A stretch of DNA of 48,768 bases from an uncultured Clostridia bacterium (GTDB taxonomy: Bacteria > Bacillota > Clostridia > TANB77 > CAG-508), in contig CANPZM010000008.1 in the NCBI GenBank assembly GCA_947589065.1, positions 1 through 48,768 on the forward strand. Direction: 5' to 3'. The position numbers were made by a program, and so were the translations under genes. The notes beneath the pieces were generated by a model. The model was not told where the DNA came from and ran no database searches. It saw nothing but the letters and a program-made list of their open reading frames with translations. This document shows positions 1 through 7,996 of the stretch, piece by piece (within the stretch, counting starts at the first letter, position 1; each line of letters starts with the position of its first letter).

Positions 1-35
1 GATGGTGTATAGGCATTGTAATGTTTTATTCCCAT
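1..35 (-). CDS. rplB: 50S ribosomal protein L2, N-terminal fragment (runs off the window)
   Basis: Only the first eleven codons are in the window. They read MGIKHYNAYTP, which matches the usual start of bacterial L2 (MGIK.YNPYTPS). A GGAAGGAA ribosome binding site lies about nine bases upstream. L2 is a primary 23S rRNA binder near the peptidyl transferase centre and normally follows L23 in the S10 operon, as here. The distance from the rplW stop is unusually long because of the structured insert described separately. Confidence 0.85.
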   Translation of the reverse strand, partial: MGIKHYNAYTP

Positions 36-283
36 TTTAAAAATTCCTTCCCGGATTGTGAAAAACTTCGCATTACGTCGTTAAACTCACTCGTAAATCC
101 TCGACGTATTTATATACGCCTGCGGTTTACTCAATCGTTTGCCTAATACTGCTCGTTTTTGAGCAATCCTCTGCTTTAATGTTTTAAGATTTTCACATCC
201 ATTCATATATTACGGATTTTTTCCTGTTCCGCAACAGATATTATTTATTTTCCTGGTATTTTCCAGATATTTTAATTTTGGAA
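36..283 (-). ncRNA. candidate structured RNA or small inserted element between rplW and rplB
   Basis: This spacer should be short in an S10 operon but is about 250 bp, has no ORF, and is richer in G+C than its neighbours. On the transcribed (minus) strand a long-range stem closes the core: AAGATTTTCACATCC at 186-200 faces GGATTGTGAAAAACTT at 53-68, with one unpaired base and one mismatch. Inside are a 7-bp hairpin at 103-120 (GACGTAT/ATACGCC, loop TTAT, one G-U), a 5-bp hairpin at 150-165, and further complementary blocks around 80-130. A compact ~150-nt multi-stem RNA inserted in an operon resembles HEARO/IscB-type guide RNA elements in size and layout, but I cannot confirm family membership from memory. 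An unusual attenuator for the distal ribosomal genes is the alternative. Confidence 0.45.
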
Positions 284-640
284 TTATGCTCCCATAAATT
301 CTTCTATTGAAGAATTGTACTTTTTAGTACCTTTAGTTTCTTTTCCACCTTTTTTATTATATGTAATTGTTTGTGGATCAGTATCTATAAGTACTATTGC
401 CTTTTTCCAGCTAGCAGTCTTTCCTAAATGAACACCAACTCTTTTTTCTTTTCCATCAATATTCATTGTATTAACTTTTTTAACTTTTACATTAAATAAT
501 TTTTCAACTGCACAAGCTATTTCTGGTTTTGTTGCATTTTTTGCAACCTTGAAAGTGTATTTACCTTGTTCTATTTCACCATTACTTTTTTCAGTAATGA
601 TTGGTTTTATAATTATATCTTCGGCTACCATCTTAAGCAT
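284..640 (-). CDS. rplW: 50S ribosomal protein L23
   Basis: L23 binds 23S rRNA beside the exit tunnel and is the docking site for trigger factor and SRP. The N-terminus carries the family signature DIIIKPIITEKS, followed by YTFKVAKNATKPEIACAVE and KVKKVNT, typical of L23. At 118 aa it is about 20 residues longer than most, with a lysine/glycine-rich C-terminal tail. The start is ambiguous. ATG at 640 overlaps the rplD stop and sits only three bases after the AGGAGG inside rplD; ATG at 631 (MVAEDIII) sits twelve bases after it and gives a more usual N-terminus. It lies in the S10 operon and is translationally coupled to rplD. Confidence 0.95.
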   Translation of the reverse strand: MLKMVAEDIIIKPIITEKSNGEIEQGKYTFKVAKNATKPEIACAVEKLFNVKVKKVNTMNIDGKEKRVGVHLGKTASWKKAIVLIDTDPQTITYNKKGGKETKGTKKYNSSIEEFMGA

Positions 641-1256
641 ACACCTCCTCTAACTTTTTAACAGTATCAAGTGTAACAACTAATTTACTATATTTTAATA
701 AATCATATACATTAATTGTATTAACTAATGTAGTTTTTACACCTTCTATATTTCTTGCTGATTTTTGAACTGTTTCATTTTTTTCTGGTAACATGATTAA
801 AGCTTTTCCTTCAATTTTGTTATTCTCTAATACTTTTACCATTTGCTTTGTTTTAATTTCTTTAAAAGGTAATTTATCAATTACAACTAATTTATTTTCT
901 GATACTTTTGAACTTAGTACAGATTTTATTGCTAATCTCTTTTCTTTCTTATTTACTCTAAATGTGTAAGATCTAGGTTTTGGTCCTAAAGCTATACCAC
1001 CTTTAATCCATTGTGGTGCTCTAATACTTCCTTGTCTAGCTCTACCAGTACCTTTTTGTTTCCAAGGTTTTCTACCACCACCAGTAACTTCAGATCTAGT
1101 CTTTGTACTTTGAGTTCCTTGTCTTTGATTAGCTAAGTAATTTACTAATACACTATGAACAATATTTTCATTTGGATTAATTCCGAATATTTCGTCTTTT
1201 AATTCAACAGTGCTAACTTTCTTTCCTTCTACATTATAAACATCTATTGTAGGCAT
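633..1256 (-). CDS. rplD: 50S ribosomal protein L4
   Basis: L4 is an early-assembly 23S rRNA protein whose extended loop lines the exit tunnel; in some bacteria it autoregulates the S10 operon. The 207-aa protein shows the diagnostic loop with TRSEVTGGGRKPWKQKGTG and the following RQGSIRAPQWIKGG. Length is normal. The gene lies 18 bases after rplC, and its last codons contain the ribosome binding site for rplW and overlap a possible rplW start. All arginine codons I checked here avoid CGG. Confidence 0.98.
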   Translation of the reverse strand: MPTIDVYNVEGKKVSTVELKDEIFGINPNENIVHSVLVNYLANQRQGTQSTKTRSEVTGGGRKPWKQKGTGRARQGSIRAPQWIKGGIALGPKPRSYTFRVNKKEKRLAIKSVLSSKVSENKLVVIDKLPFKEIKTKQMVKVLENNKIEGKALIMLPEKNETVQKSARNIEGVKTTLVNTINVYDLLKYSKLVVTLDTVKKLEEVYA

Positions 1257-1274
1257 TTACTGTTCCTCCTTTCT

Positions 1275-1910
1275 TTACGCTAATACCTTAATGGCATCTT
1301 TTATTTTTAAGATAGCTCCTTTGTTTCCTGGAACACTACCTTTTACTAATATACAATTTTTATCTAAATCAACTTTAACAACTTTTAGATTTTGGATTGT
1401 TACTGTTTCATTTCCCATATGTCCAGGTAATTTTTTTCCTTTAAAAACCCTACCTGGTGTTGATGTTGGTCCCATTGAACCAGGTCTTCTATGATACATA
1501 GAACCATGTCCCATAGGTCCTCTTGATTGTCCATGTCTTTTTATAACACCTTGAAAACCTTTTCCTTTAGTTGTTCCTTGAATATCTACTACTTCACCTT
1601 CTGCAAAGATGTCTGCTTTTATTTCATCTCCTACTTTAACATTTGAAACATCATCTAATCTGAATTCTATTAAATGTTTTGTTGGAGTAACTTTTACTTT
1701 TGTAAAATGTCCTTTTTGTGGTTTATTAACTTTATGTTCCTTAACAAAACCATATCCTAGTTGAACTGCATTATATCCGTCAGTTTCAACTGTTTTAACT
1801 TGAACGACACTGCATGGTCCTGCTTCGATTACTGTTACAGGTATTACATTACCTTTTTCGTCGAATACTTGTGTCATTCCTACTTTCTTTCCGATGATTG
1901 CTTTTTTCAT
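1275..1910 (-). CDS. rplC: 50S ribosomal protein L3
   Basis: L3 initiates 50S assembly and reaches toward the peptidyl transferase centre. The 211-aa sequence begins [17 protein letters not shown] and contains the conserved core [12 protein letters not shown] and [10 protein letters not shown], both typical of L3. It is preceded by a strong AAGGAGGA-type site. The 182-bp gap between rpsJ and rplC is long for this operon and contains two small hairpins on the transcribed strand. Confidence 0.98.
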   Translation of the reverse strand: MKKAIIGKKVGMTQVFDEKGNVIPVTVIEAGPCSVVQVKTVETDGYNAVQLGYGFVKEHKVNKPQKGHFTKVKVTPTKHLIEFRLDDVSNVKVGDEIKADIFAEGEVVDIQGTTKGKGFQGVIKRHGQSRGPMGHGSMYHRRPGSMGPTSTPGRVFKGKKLPGHMGNETVTIQNLKVVKVDLDKNCILVKGSVPGNKGAILKIKDAIKVLA

Positions 1911-2092
1911 CTTACTTTCTATCCTCCTTAACTATTGGCTTACAGTATATCAGTGAAATGTTTTGTTTTACTTTTTAAAACTTTCATATTAGTATACCGT
2001 GAGCTTGGTTTTTGTAGCATAATTTTTATATGCTTTTTAATAAAGTAAACTTTTGTAGTTTACATTTCAACTAATTTAAGTTACTAATAATT
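1911..2092 (-). other. long rpsJ-rplC spacer with two small hairpins
   Basis: The spacer has no ORF. On the transcribed strand a 7-bp hairpin (GTAAACT/AGTTTAC, loop five bases; 2045-2063) is followed by a 6-bp hairpin (AGCATA/TATGCT; about 2019-2038). Neither is followed by a good uridine tract, so read-through into rplC is expected. They may protect 3' ends or adjust the rpsJ to rplC ratio. That role is inference. Confidence 0.4.
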
Positions 2093-2422
2093 CTATAATT
2101 TTATTTCAATATCAACACCAGCTGGTAAATCTAATTTCATTAAACTATCAACTGTTTTTTGTGTTGGATAAAGGATGTCTATAACTCTTTTATGTGTTCT
2201 CATTTCAAATTGTTCTCTTGAATCTTTATCTTTATGTGGAGAACGTAAAATTGTTACTATTTCCTTTTCTGTTGGAAGTGGAATAGGACCAGAAACTTTT
2301 GCTCCTGTTCTTTTAGCAGTATCTACTATTCTTTCAGCAGACTGATCTAAAACTACAAAATCATAAGCTTTTAATCTAATTCTAATTTTTTCGCTTCCTA
2401 CTGTTTGATTTGTTGTTGCCAT
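2093..2422 (-). CDS. rpsJ: 30S ribosomal protein S10
   Basis: S10 sits in the 30S head and doubles as the NusE transcription factor. The 109-aa protein contains the family core [17 protein letters not shown] and the signature [19 protein letters not shown]. Length is a few residues above the usual 102-105 because of the N-terminal extension [11 protein letters not shown]. It is the first gene of the S10 operon and carries an AAGGAGGG ribosome binding site and a long structured leader. Confidence 0.98.
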   Translation of the reverse strand: MATTNQTVGSEKIRIRLKAYDFVVLDQSAERIVDTAKRTGAKVSGPIPLPTEKEIVTILRSPHKDKDSREQFEMRTHKRVIDILYPTQKTVDSLMKLDLPAGVDIEIKL

Positions 2423-2641
2423 TGTTTTCCCTCCTTAATAAAATGTAACGGCAAGTTTAAACGCACCCTAGTGTTTCTTGTATAACCATATATAAATCCA
2501 AGAACAATAATTCTTTTGTATCCTGGATAAGTGTGCTTTTATCAAACTTATCGCCCGGTCTAAGCCAAGACATACTCCGCAGGAGTTCCCTCCATCTATG
2601 TGTAGCCACATCCTGCTTCATCGCTTTTCTTACGCTTTGAT
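2423..2641 (-). promoter_or_regulatory. structured 5' leader of the S10 operon
   Basis: About 215 nt separate the promoter from rpsJ. The RNA can form several compact hairpins: ATGTG-GCTA-CACAT, GGAG-GGAA-CTCC, ACTCC-TGC-GGAGT (alternative to the previous one) and GATAAGT...ACTTATC. The GC-rich stretch around 2550-2630 contrasts with the rest of the window. Leaders of this operon are known sites of autogenous control by ribosomal proteins in several bacteria; which protein would bind here cannot be read from the sequence. The mutually exclusive hairpins around GGAGGGAACTCCTGCGGAG suggest a switch. Confidence 0.6.
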
Positions 2642-2671
2642 ATTATACTATGACTTTCAGGGTCTTGTCAA
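2642..2671 (-). promoter_or_regulatory. sigma-A promoter of the S10 operon
   Basis: On the minus strand there is a perfect -35 TTGACA (2671-2666), an 18-bp spacer and a perfect -10 TATAAT (2647-2642). This is the best housekeeping promoter in the window, as expected for ribosomal protein genes. Confidence 0.85.
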
Positions 2672-2785
2672 TAGATAAAATCAACTTTTTTCATATATTG
2701 GAAATTTTTTGTTTAAATCTTTTTGCTTTTATAAAATTTTTACAAAAAAATGAAAAATATTTTTAATTATGTTGATTTTATCATC

Positions 2786-3619
2786 TTAAAATTTTTTTAT
2801 ATCAATTCCTAGTCTTTCAAAATTATCTTTTATTTTTTCCATATTTCTATATGTACCATTTTCAACTTCATATTTAAACTGATCTTTTTCAAAATATTCA
2901 TCTACATCCAGTTCTTTTTCTAGGTTATATGGAACCCTAATAAGTTGTATAGAAAGTGGTTCTGAATATTCTTTATCTTCATATTTTCCTTCTAATAAGC
3001 AATAACTAGCTTGTCTTATTTCTCTTATATCACTATCTTTTTTTGGATTTCTTATTAAACAAAAACTATTTCCAACACTTCCAGAATTTATTAATGTTTT
3101 ATTATATAGCTTATCCATATATTGATGATGAATATGACCATAAATGACAATATCTGCAATATTTTGTGATTCAGTTTTATTACTTGGTAAAAACATTTTA
3201 TATTTATCTTCAATTAAATCCTGATTAATTATTGCAATATTATCCCTTTCTGGAGTAGCATGGAAAACTCTTATTAAACTTCCGCTCATATAAAATTCAT
3301 GCGAAAAAGGTAATTGACTTAGAAAAATTTTTTCGTCTTCAGTTAATGTTTTATTTACTTGTTTCCATCTATATACCTGTTCTTCTCTTTTTAAATTTAG
3401 TTCTTTTAACTCTTCTGAAAAATGTCTATCGCAATTTCCCTTTAGAATTACATCGCATTCTTTCCTTATAATATTTATACATTCATGGACATGATATCCT
3501 TTTGCTATTATATCTCCTAAACATATTATTTTATCTACTTTTCTTTTTCTTATATCTGCAATTGTTGCTTGTAATGCTTGTAAATTACTATGTATATCTG
3601 AAATAATTGCTATTTTCAT
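2786..3619 (-). CDS. calcineurin-like metallophosphoesterase (YfcE/MJ0936-type superfamily)
   Basis: This is a predicted binuclear-metal phosphoesterase of 277 aa. The metal-binding motifs appear in order: DIHSN at residues 8-12, CLGDI near 34, GNCD near 61, FHAT near 118 and YGHIHHQY near 160. This layout fits the Metallophos_2 group that includes YfcE and small phosphodiesterases; the substrate cannot be read off. The C-terminal ~90 residues extend beyond the minimal fold. It is transcribed away from the TSCPD gene and ends about 115 bp upstream of the S10 promoter, so it is probably a single-gene unit. Confidence 0.8.
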   Translation of the reverse strand: MKIAIISDIHSNLQALQATIADIRKRKVDKIICLGDIIAKGYHVHECINIIRKECDVILKGNCDRHFSEELKELNLKREEQVYRWKQVNKTLTEDEKIFLSQLPFSHEFYMSGSLIRVFHATPERDNIAIINQDLIEDKYKMFLPSNKTESQNIADIVIYGHIHHQYMDKLYNKTLINSGSVGNSFCLIRNPKKDSDIREIRQASYCLLEGKYEDKEYSEPLSIQLIRVPYNLEKELDVDEYFEKDQFKYEVENGTYRNMEKIKDNFERLGIDIKKF

Positions 3620-3760
3620 AATTTCATCTCGTTCCTTTTTTATTACTAATTCTAATTTTTTTACTTTAAACTATTTGTTATTATAATATAAAATCTTATT
3701 TATAACAATTAAAATTACATAATTTATAAAGTATATATATTATTTTATAGTATAAAATAA

Positions 3761-3789
3761 TTGTATATAGTAATTTTATTTGGTATAAT
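3761..3789 (+). promoter_or_regulatory. promoter of the TSCPD-domain gene
   Basis: TTGTAT at 3761-3766 and TATAAT at 3784-3789 with a 17-bp spacer. They lie 37 bp upstream of the start codon, which has an AAGGAGAT site. Confidence 0.6.
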
Positions 3790-3826
3790 TTGTTTATCTT
3801 ATTAATATATGTAAGGAGATCGTATT

Positions 3827-4081
3827 ATGGAATATAGATATAAACCATTAGGTGTATGTTCACAAGAATTTATTATTAATATGGATGGTGATACCATTGT
3901 TTCTGTTAAAATAATTGGTGGATGCCCTGGAAATACTTTAGCAGTTAGCACATTAGTTGAAGGTAGAAAAATTGATGAAGTTATTTCTAAATTAAAAGGT
4001 ATTGATTGTGGTGGACGTGGTACTTCTTGCCCAGATCAATTAGCAATTGCTTTAGAAGAAATTAAAAAGCAAATTGCTTAA
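3827..4081 (+). CDS. small TSCPD-domain protein
   Basis: The 84-aa protein carries the eponymous TSCPD motif (GRGTSCPDQLA) near the C-terminus, plus conserved cysteines in GVCSQ, GGCPGN and IDCGG. The fold occurs at the C-terminus of some class II ribonucleotide reductases and as a stand-alone small protein in Firmicutes. Four cysteines in conserved spots suggest metal or redox chemistry, which is inference. The last ~30 bases overlap the end of feoB on the opposite strand, so the two transcripts converge. Confidence 0.8.
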   Translation: MEYRYKPLGVCSQEFIINMDGDTIVSVKIIGGCPGNTLAVSTLVEGRKIDEVISKLKGIDCGGRGTSCPDQLAIALEEIKKQIA

Positions 4082-5842
4082 ATTATATACTATAAATGAT
4101 ATTGTGTATGCAATTAAAAATTGATTTATGGCTACTTTTATTGAAGTCCTTAAACTAAATTCTTTTTTTATTGTGCTAATTGTTGCAATACATGGTGTAT
4201 ATAAAAGTATAAAAATAAGAAAACTAATGCAGGATGAAATGCTTAGCATTTTACTCAAATAAATTGGTAATAATTGTGCATTTGTATTAGTTAAAATACT
4301 TAATGTACTAATAACCGCTTCTTTAGCACTAATGCCAGTTATAATTGATGTAATAATTCTCCAATCTGTAAATCCTAAAGGGATAAAAATTGGAGTAATT
4401 TTTTTGCCTATTTTTGCTAACAAACTTTTTTCAATACTAGTTAAATATAAATTTTCATCAAAGCTCTTAAGGAACCATATTATCATTGAAGAAAAGAATA
4501 TTATAGAAAAAGCTTTTTCAATGAACTCTTTACTTTTATTCCACATCAATAAACAAGTATTTTTGAATGTTGGAAATCTATAATTTGGTAATTCCAAAAT
4601 AAAAGTATCTTCTTTTGATTTTTTTGTAACTCTATTTAAATATGCAGTTATTAATATGCCTATAACCGCTCCAATAATATATAATAAAATCATCACTAAG
4701 CTTGCATATTTTTTAAAACATATTGAAACAAAAACTGCATAAATTGGAATTTTGGCACTGCAACTCATAAATGGAATTAATTTCATTGTAAGTTTTCTTT
4801 CTCTTTCAGATTGAATTGTTCTTGTAGATAAAATAGCTGGAACTGAACATCCAAATCCTAAAAGAATTGATACTGCACTTTTCCCTGAAAGTCCTATTTT
4901 GCTCAATGGTTTATCCATTATAAAAGCTATCCTAGTCATATAGCCACTATCTTCTAATAATGACAAGAAAAAATATAATGTAATTATTATTGGTAAAAAA
5001 CTTACAACACTGCCTATTCCAATAAATATTCCGTCTATAATCATACTGTGTATTATTTCATTAACATTATGTTCTATAAGTAAATTATCTGTAAAATTAG
5101 ATACTACTTCTATTCCTACATTAATCAAATTTGATAAATAGTCTCCAATGACATTAAATGTCAAATAAAAAATAATATACATTATTATAATAAAAATTGG
5201 TATTCCTAAATATTTATTTGTTAGCAATTTATCAATTTTATATGTCTTATTATTACTTTTTTCATTTATGTTATTTTTACATACATCTTTGCATATTTCC
5301 TCAATTAATTTATATTTTTCTGTAACATCTGATTTATTTGTATTTTTTGTATGATTATATTTTTCTTTGATTTTACATGATATTTGTATCAAATTATTCA
5401 CTTCTTTTTTTGTTACTGTTGTTATTGGAACAATTGGTATATCAAGTTTTTTTTCTAATTTTTCAATGTTGATATATCCATTATTTTTTTCTACTTCATC
5501 TAACATATTTAAAGCTATAACAGTTGGAATTCCTAACTGCTTCAGTTGTAAGGTTAAATATAAATTTCTTTCAAGATTAGTTGCATCTATTACATTTATT
5601 AAAACATCAGGTTTGTTTTGTTCTATATATTTTTTAGTAACAACTTCTTCTTTTGTATATGTATTTAAAGAATATAAACCTGGTAAATCAACAACTTCAC
5701 AGTCAATTAAATTTGGTACTTCTCCAATTTTTATATCAACTGTTACTCCAGGAAAATTTCCAATATGTTGATTCATATTTGTTATTTGATTAAAAATTGT
5801 TGTCTTTCCGCAATTTTGATTACCAACTAATGCAAAAATCAT
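4052..5842 (-). CDS. feoB: ferrous iron transport protein B
   Basis: FeoB is the membrane GTPase-permease for Fe2+. The N-terminal G domain shows G1 GNQNCGKTT (residues 7-15), G3 DLPGLYSL, and G4 NMLD near 112. The polytopic C-terminal half has the two Gate motifs, including GCSVPAILSTR and SAKEAVIS. At 596 aa it is shorter than many FeoB proteins (650-770) but has all core parts. The start overlaps the feoA stop as ATGA, so translation is coupled. The 3' end overlaps the TSCPD gene by 30 bp tail to tail. Confidence 0.95.
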   Translation of the reverse strand: MIFALVGNQNCGKTTIFNQITNMNQHIGNFPGVTVDIKIGEVPNLIDCEVVDLPGLYSLNTYTKEEVVTKKYIEQNKPDVLINVIDATNLERNLYLTLQLKQLGIPTVIALNMLDEVEKNNGYINIEKLEKKLDIPIVPITTVTKKEVNNLIQISCKIKEKYNHTKNTNKSDVTEKYKLIEEICKDVCKNNINEKSNNKTYKIDKLLTNKYLGIPIFIIIMYIIFYLTFNVIGDYLSNLINVGIEVVSNFTDNLLIEHNVNEIIHSMIIDGIFIGIGSVVSFLPIIITLYFFLSLLEDSGYMTRIAFIMDKPLSKIGLSGKSAVSILLGFGCSVPAILSTRTIQSERERKLTMKLIPFMSCSAKIPIYAVFVSICFKKYASLVMILLYIIGAVIGILITAYLNRVTKKSKEDTFILELPNYRFPTFKNTCLLMWNKSKEFIEKAFSIIFFSSMIIWFLKSFDENLYLTSIEKSLLAKIGKKITPIFIPLGFTDWRIITSIITGISAKEAVISTLSILTNTNAQLLPIYLSKMLSISSCISFLIFILLYTPCIATISTIKKEFSLRTSIKVAINQFLIAYTISFIVYNLSNLLFNFF

Positions 5843-6075
5843 AGAATCACCTCAACTTGAATTTTTTCTGCAATGCTTTTTCTAATGCTCAAATTATATC
5901 CTCTCAAGTAAATTTGAATTGGATCTCCTAAAGGAGCTTTTTTTATCATTTTAATTTTTGTATTAGTGACAATTCCCATATCTAATAATCTATTTTTTAT
6001 CTCGCTATCAATATTAATTTTTATTACTTGGCAAAATTGCCCGTCTTTAATTTTATCTAAACTTGTAATTTTCAT
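5839..6075 (-). CDS. feoA: ferrous iron transport protein A
   Basis: This is a 78-aa SH3-like cytosolic partner of FeoB. The sequence has the FeoA pattern: LLDMGIVTNTKIKMIKKAPLGDP followed by IQIYLRGYNLSIRKSIAEKI. It is first in a two-gene operon with feoB (four-base overlap). An AT-rich 21-bp palindrome about 30 bp upstream may be an operator. Confidence 0.93.
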   Translation of the reverse strand: MKITSLDKIKDGQFCQVIKINIDSEIKNRLLDMGIVTNTKIKMIKKAPLGDPIQIYLRGYNLSIRKSIAEKIQVEVIL

Positions 6076-6107
6076 ATTTAATGATATTCACTTGTCTAAT
6101 TAATATG

Positions 6108-6128
6108 ATATTAAATATTATTTAATAT
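6108..6128. promoter_or_regulatory. AT-rich palindrome upstream of feoA, possible operator
   Basis: ATATTAAAT-ATT-ATTTAATAT is a 9-bp perfect inverted repeat with a 3-bp centre, 33 bp before the feoA start. Iron genes are commonly controlled by Fur- or DtxR-type repressors at palindromes in this position. Its AT-only composition makes chance a real alternative. Confidence 0.3.
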
Positions 6129-6176
6129 TTTTATAAATCCAACTTCATGGAGAAAAGCTTAGTTTAAAGAAGCATA

Positions 6177-6345
6177 AGAAAGTAGAACTTTCCTATTATA
6201 GAACAAAAGCGGATATTATTAACATTTTCGCTATTTATAACATTTTAAAGTCCGCGTCTTTGTTCGTCCGCGAAAAATTGTATAACAATTTTTCTGTGGA
6301 ATGCTTTATATTATAGGAAGTTCATAGAACTTTCCTATTATATAA
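6177..6345 (+). repeat. dispersed intergenic repeat, copy A
   Basis: This is a ~165-bp AT-rich repeat with three inverted-repeat modules: AGCGGA...TCCGCG around a ~35-bp loop (about 6208-6256), AAAAATTGT-ATA-ACAATTTTT (6274-6294) and a hairpin of GGAAGTTC/GAACTTTCC flanked by TATTATA ends (about 6308-6343). An inverted, nearly identical copy lies at 32932-33084, and pieces recur at 16648-16690 and 23842-23872. It has no ORF. It may be a MITE-like element or a mobile terminator. Here it lies just downstream of the 310-aa gene. Confidence 0.8.
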
Positions 6346-6370
6346 AAAGAGTATGTACCTCACATACTCT
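6344..6370 (-). terminator. Rho-independent terminator of the 6427-7359 gene
   Basis: On the minus strand AGAGTATGT-GAGGT-ACATACTCT is followed by TTTTATA. The stem is 9 bp. It lies about 57 bp after the stop of the 310-aa gene and abuts repeat copy A. Confidence 0.8.
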
Positions 6371-6426
6371 AAAAATTTCATTGTTTATTTTTTGCTTTTA
6401 ATTTATTGTTATTAAATTTTTATAAA

Positions 6427-7359
6427 TTATCCTAGCAATTTTACTTCCACATTATTCATTTTATATTTACCATTTTCGTCTGTAATAAATTCAACTAATG
6501 ATTTGTCTAGTGTTGTTGCATTTTGATTTAAATCCTGTGTAAAATATATTTTTAAATTTGGAATTTCTAATTGTTTTGTTACAATTATCTTAAATATTTC
6601 AACCATGTGTCTATCATCTTCTGCAACAATTATAAATTGTGGTGCTTTTTCATATCCAGAGTCTAATTGAACAAAATCTTCATAGAAATCTTTATATAAT
6701 TTCATTCTATCTTCAAATTTTGTTTCCCAGTCTTCTTCTCTTCTAACCGCTTCAAATAAAAAGTCAACTGATACACCTTTTTTAGTTAATCTTACTCCAG
6801 CATTTGCCTTAATTACTTTGCCTGCTTTTTTTGCTGTTATTGCTGGCTTAACGACATAAGAATCAAAAGCTTTAACTTTTCTCATATATGCAATAATAAT
6901 CTGATTTCCAGCTAATCTCTTTTTTATCATAGATACTGGTTTTGTATTATCTGTTGGTTGCCATTTACATTCTATGTTTCTAGAATTTAATAAATATTTT
7001 CCCATTTTTTCTAAGCAATATACTCTATAAATACATTTACCATCTTCACTTGAAAAATAATATCTAGTTAATATTTTAGTTTTTATAAGTTGTTCTAATT
7101 TGTTGTTTAATTTATCTTGTGATTTTATATCTACATTTCTATGTACTAAAATTTGATAGATTTGCCTAGATGTCATGAATTCAAATTCATTTACTAATTC
7201 TAAAATTTTAAAATGAATTTCTGTAATATGACCTAGGTTAATCCTATGTATAATCTGATTAATAGAAACATATCCATCTTTTCCATCAAAAGTTTTAATT
7301 TCCCCTTCTTTCATTGCAAAAGGCGATATTGTTGTTTTTATTTTCTCATCTTCTACCAT
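6427..7359 (-). CDS. hypothetical protein with a predicted winged-helix domain, replication-relaxation-like layout
   Basis: I do not recognise this 310-aa protein with certainty. Residues ~45-130 look like a winged helix: FMTSRQIYQIL, then KLNNKLEQLIKTKIL and a YRVYCLEKMGKYLL wing. This layout resembles the Replication-relaxation family (PF13814). The C-terminal half has FEDRMKLYKDF and APQFIIVAEDDRHM, possibly an alpha/beta nuclease-like fold. It has a clear GGGAGG ribosome binding site and its own terminator. It stands just downstream of the S1-domain gene (70-bp gap). There is no signal peptide or membrane segment, so it is likely cytoplasmic and possibly DNA-binding. Confidence 0.5.
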   Translation of the reverse strand: MVEDEKIKTTISPFAMKEGEIKTFDGKDGYVSINQIIHRINLGHITEIHFKILELVNEFEFMTSRQIYQILVHRNVDIKSQDKLNNKLEQLIKTKILTRYYFSSEDGKCIYRVYCLEKMGKYLLNSRNIECKWQPTDNTKPVSMIKKRLAGNQIIIAYMRKVKAFDSYVVKPAITAKKAGKVIKANAGVRLTKKGVSVDFLFEAVRREEDWETKFEDRMKLYKDFYEDFVQLDSGYEKAPQFIIVAEDDRHMVEIFKIIVTKQLEIPNLKIYFTQDLNQNATTLDKSLVEFITDENGKYKMNNVEVKLLG

Positions 7360-7429
7360 TTTTAACCTCCCATTTAAATTATTATTTGGATTTTATTTTT
7401 AGAATTTTAAACTTAAAATTCTTTTTAAC

Positions 7430-7945
7430 TTATGAAACAATTAGTAATTTAATTTTTTTCTTGTCTTTTATTATTCTTTTAATATAAACATCCACTTTTT
7501 GTCCATATCCATAGCCTTCTTTATATTCAGCTAATCCAACTAAATTTGGCTTTAATTCAACAAAAATACCATTTTTTTGTTTTTCTACTTCTTTAATTAT
7601 TCCTTGAACTTTTTCTCCTTCTTTGTAGTCTGTTATATTTTCTTCCCAGGTACCTAATAATTCTTTATGTGTCAATTCTATTCTATTTAAATCTTTATCA
7701 ACAGATTTTATCATAACTTTTATATTTTGTCCAATTGAAAATCTTTCTTCAGGGCTCTTAATCCTTGAAACAGAAATATCTTCAATATGTAATAATCCAG
7801 TAACTCCGTTTTCAATTTCTACAAATGCTCCAAAAGGTTTCATGTTTTTTACTGTTCCATTTAGTATTTCTCCAGCCTTAGCTTCATTTTGAATCCAATT
7901 AATGTTTTCCTCGCTCAACATTTTTCTTTCGTGTTTAACTTCCAT
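7430..7945 (-). CDS. S1 RNA-binding domain protein (two S1 repeats)
   Basis: The 171-aa protein has two S1-type OB folds. The first (residues ~25-95) is canonical: GEILNGTVKNMKPFGAFVEI, then GLLHIEDIS and a DLNRIELTHKE end. The second (~110-170) is more divergent: GEKVQGIIKEVEKQKNGIFVEL. Proteins of this type bind single-stranded RNA and often associate with ribosomes or RNases. It is a lone small S1 protein, not rpsA. It lies 51 bp downstream of the pseudouridine synthase, so the RNA-related genes here may form one operon. Confidence 0.8.
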   Translation of the reverse strand: MEVKHERKMLSEENINWIQNEAKAGEILNGTVKNMKPFGAFVEIENGVTGLLHIEDISVSRIKSPEERFSIGQNIKVMIKSVDKDLNRIELTHKELLGTWEENITDYKEGEKVQGIIKEVEKQKNGIFVELKPNLVGLAEYKEGYGYGQKVDVYIKRIIKDKKKIKLLIVS

Positions 7946-7996
7946 TTCTCTTCCATTCCTTCCTTGTATTCATTTGAATACCTTTTCCTTTGTTTT

